From CAZGOM01 sp964542875 (GTDB lineage: Bacteria > Planctomycetota > Phycisphaerae > Phycisphaerales > Phycisphaeraceae), in assembly GCA_964542875.1 (NCBI GenBank), contig CAZIWA010000208.1, forward strand, positions 1 to 5,686: a DNA stretch of 5,686 nucleotides, in the 5' to 3' direction. This document shows, piece by piece, positions 5,546 through 5,686 of the stretch. The notes under the pieces were generated by a model. The model was not told the origin of the DNA and searched no databases. It saw nothing but the letters and a program-made list of their open reading frames with translations. The stretch's first letter is position 1. The number at the start of each line of letters is the position of its first letter. The position numbers and the translations under genes were made by a program.

Positions 5546-5597
5546 GGGGGCTGGGGCTGCGCGCTGCCCCCCGGCTATGGGCGATCGCCCCGCCGGG
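5546..5597 (+). terminator. Dense GC palindrome block at the 3' end of the operon
   Basis: Thirteen bases after the last stop several strong inverted repeats overlap. GGGGGC (5546-5551) can pair with GCCCCC (5566-5571). GGGGC (5553-5557) with GCCCC (5566-5570) forms an 18-bp near-palindrome around GCGCGC. CCCGGC (5570-5575) pairs with GCCGGG (5592-5597) and encloses the perfect palindrome GGGCGATCGCCC (5579-5590). No T-tract follows directly; the next six-T run is at 5673-5678. It is therefore not a textbook intrinsic terminator. It may act in Rho-dependent ending or protect the mRNA 3' end. Confidence 0.45.
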
Positions 5598-5686
5598 CGC
5601 AGAAAATGGCGGTTGTGCTCGGTCCAAATGCACGTAATCCCGTAACGTTGCCAAAGAGTTTTCTTATGGATGTTTTTTAATGCGTT
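5598..5686. other. AT-richer 3' flank, no gene supported
   Basis: Base composition drops in GC after about 5605. A TTGCCA hexamer (5648-5653) matches the -35 consensus at five of six positions, but no well-spaced -10 follows. TTTAAT (5676-5681) is 22 bases away. An ATG at 5666 stops after four codons. An ATG at 5680-5682 runs off the end of the window and cannot be judged. This may be the control region of a following gene. Confidence 0.25.

Noticed and set aside
5581..5588. GCGATCGC, the HIP1 octamer typical of cyanobacteria, which would agree with the DevC/DevA-like genes
   Set aside because: I saw only this one copy, as part of a larger palindrome. HIP1-rich cyanobacterial DNA would be expected to show several in a window of this size, and the codon style does not look cyanobacterial.
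5455..5637. Short plus-strand open frame overlapping the channel's C-terminus and the palindrome block
   Set aside because: It is out of frame with the real gene, Gly/Ala/Arg-rich, has no ribosome-binding site and runs through the GC hairpins.

Overview
The window holds one co-directional (+ strand) five-gene cluster that reads as a complete, self-regulated tripartite ABC efflux system. In order, it contains a TetR/AcrR-family repressor of the CecR (YbiH) type, a MacB/DevC-type FtsX-fold permease, its separate ATPase (LolD/MacB/DevA type), a membrane-anchored HlyD/YbhG-type periplasmic adaptor, and a NodT/TolC-family outer-membrane lipoprotein. No mobile element, tRNA, rRNA, CRISPR array or fragmentary gene was seen.

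The host must have an outer membrane, because the last gene encodes a lipidated outer-membrane channel. The DNA is GC-rich. Its coding strand is strikingly rich in G (many GCG, CTG, GGG, ACG and AAG codons), and short purine-rich gaps separate some of the genes. Together with the Ala/Thr/Gln/Pro linkers and the Lys/Ala-rich tail on the regulator, this fits a Planctomycetota (Phycisphaerae-like) bacterium. That assignment is an inference from style only; another GC-rich diderm is possible.

Layout. Positions 1-109 are an AT-richer control region. It has a perfect TTGACA element, a 12-bp dyad over that element, a 16-bp TetR-style palindrome, and a larger nested dyad ending at the first gene's Shine-Dalgarno sequence. 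The regulator (110-817) overlaps the permease (814-1974) by 4 bases. A 56-base gap leads to the ATPase (2031-2780), and a 120-base gap carrying short repeats leads to the adaptor (2901-4016). The adaptor overlaps the outer-membrane channel gene (4013-5533) by 4 bases. After the last stop there is a dense block of GC palindromes (5546-5597), the likely 3' end of the transcript, followed by about 90 bases of AT-richer flank.

How the parts should work together. The ATPase drives conformational change in the four-helix permease, whose large periplasmic domain passes it on to the adaptor. The adaptor's coiled-coil hairpin docks on the outer-membrane trimer, so substrate leaves the periplasm or inner-membrane leaflet to the outside. 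The regulator probably senses a small molecule and represses its own operon from the upstream palindromes. The substrate cannot be read from the sequence. The most notable points are the pairing of a CecR-type regulator with a MacB/DevC-type pump, the layered operator architecture, and departures from usual motifs at the adaptor tip and in the channel's second repeat. I saw no evidence for a wholly new kind of system.
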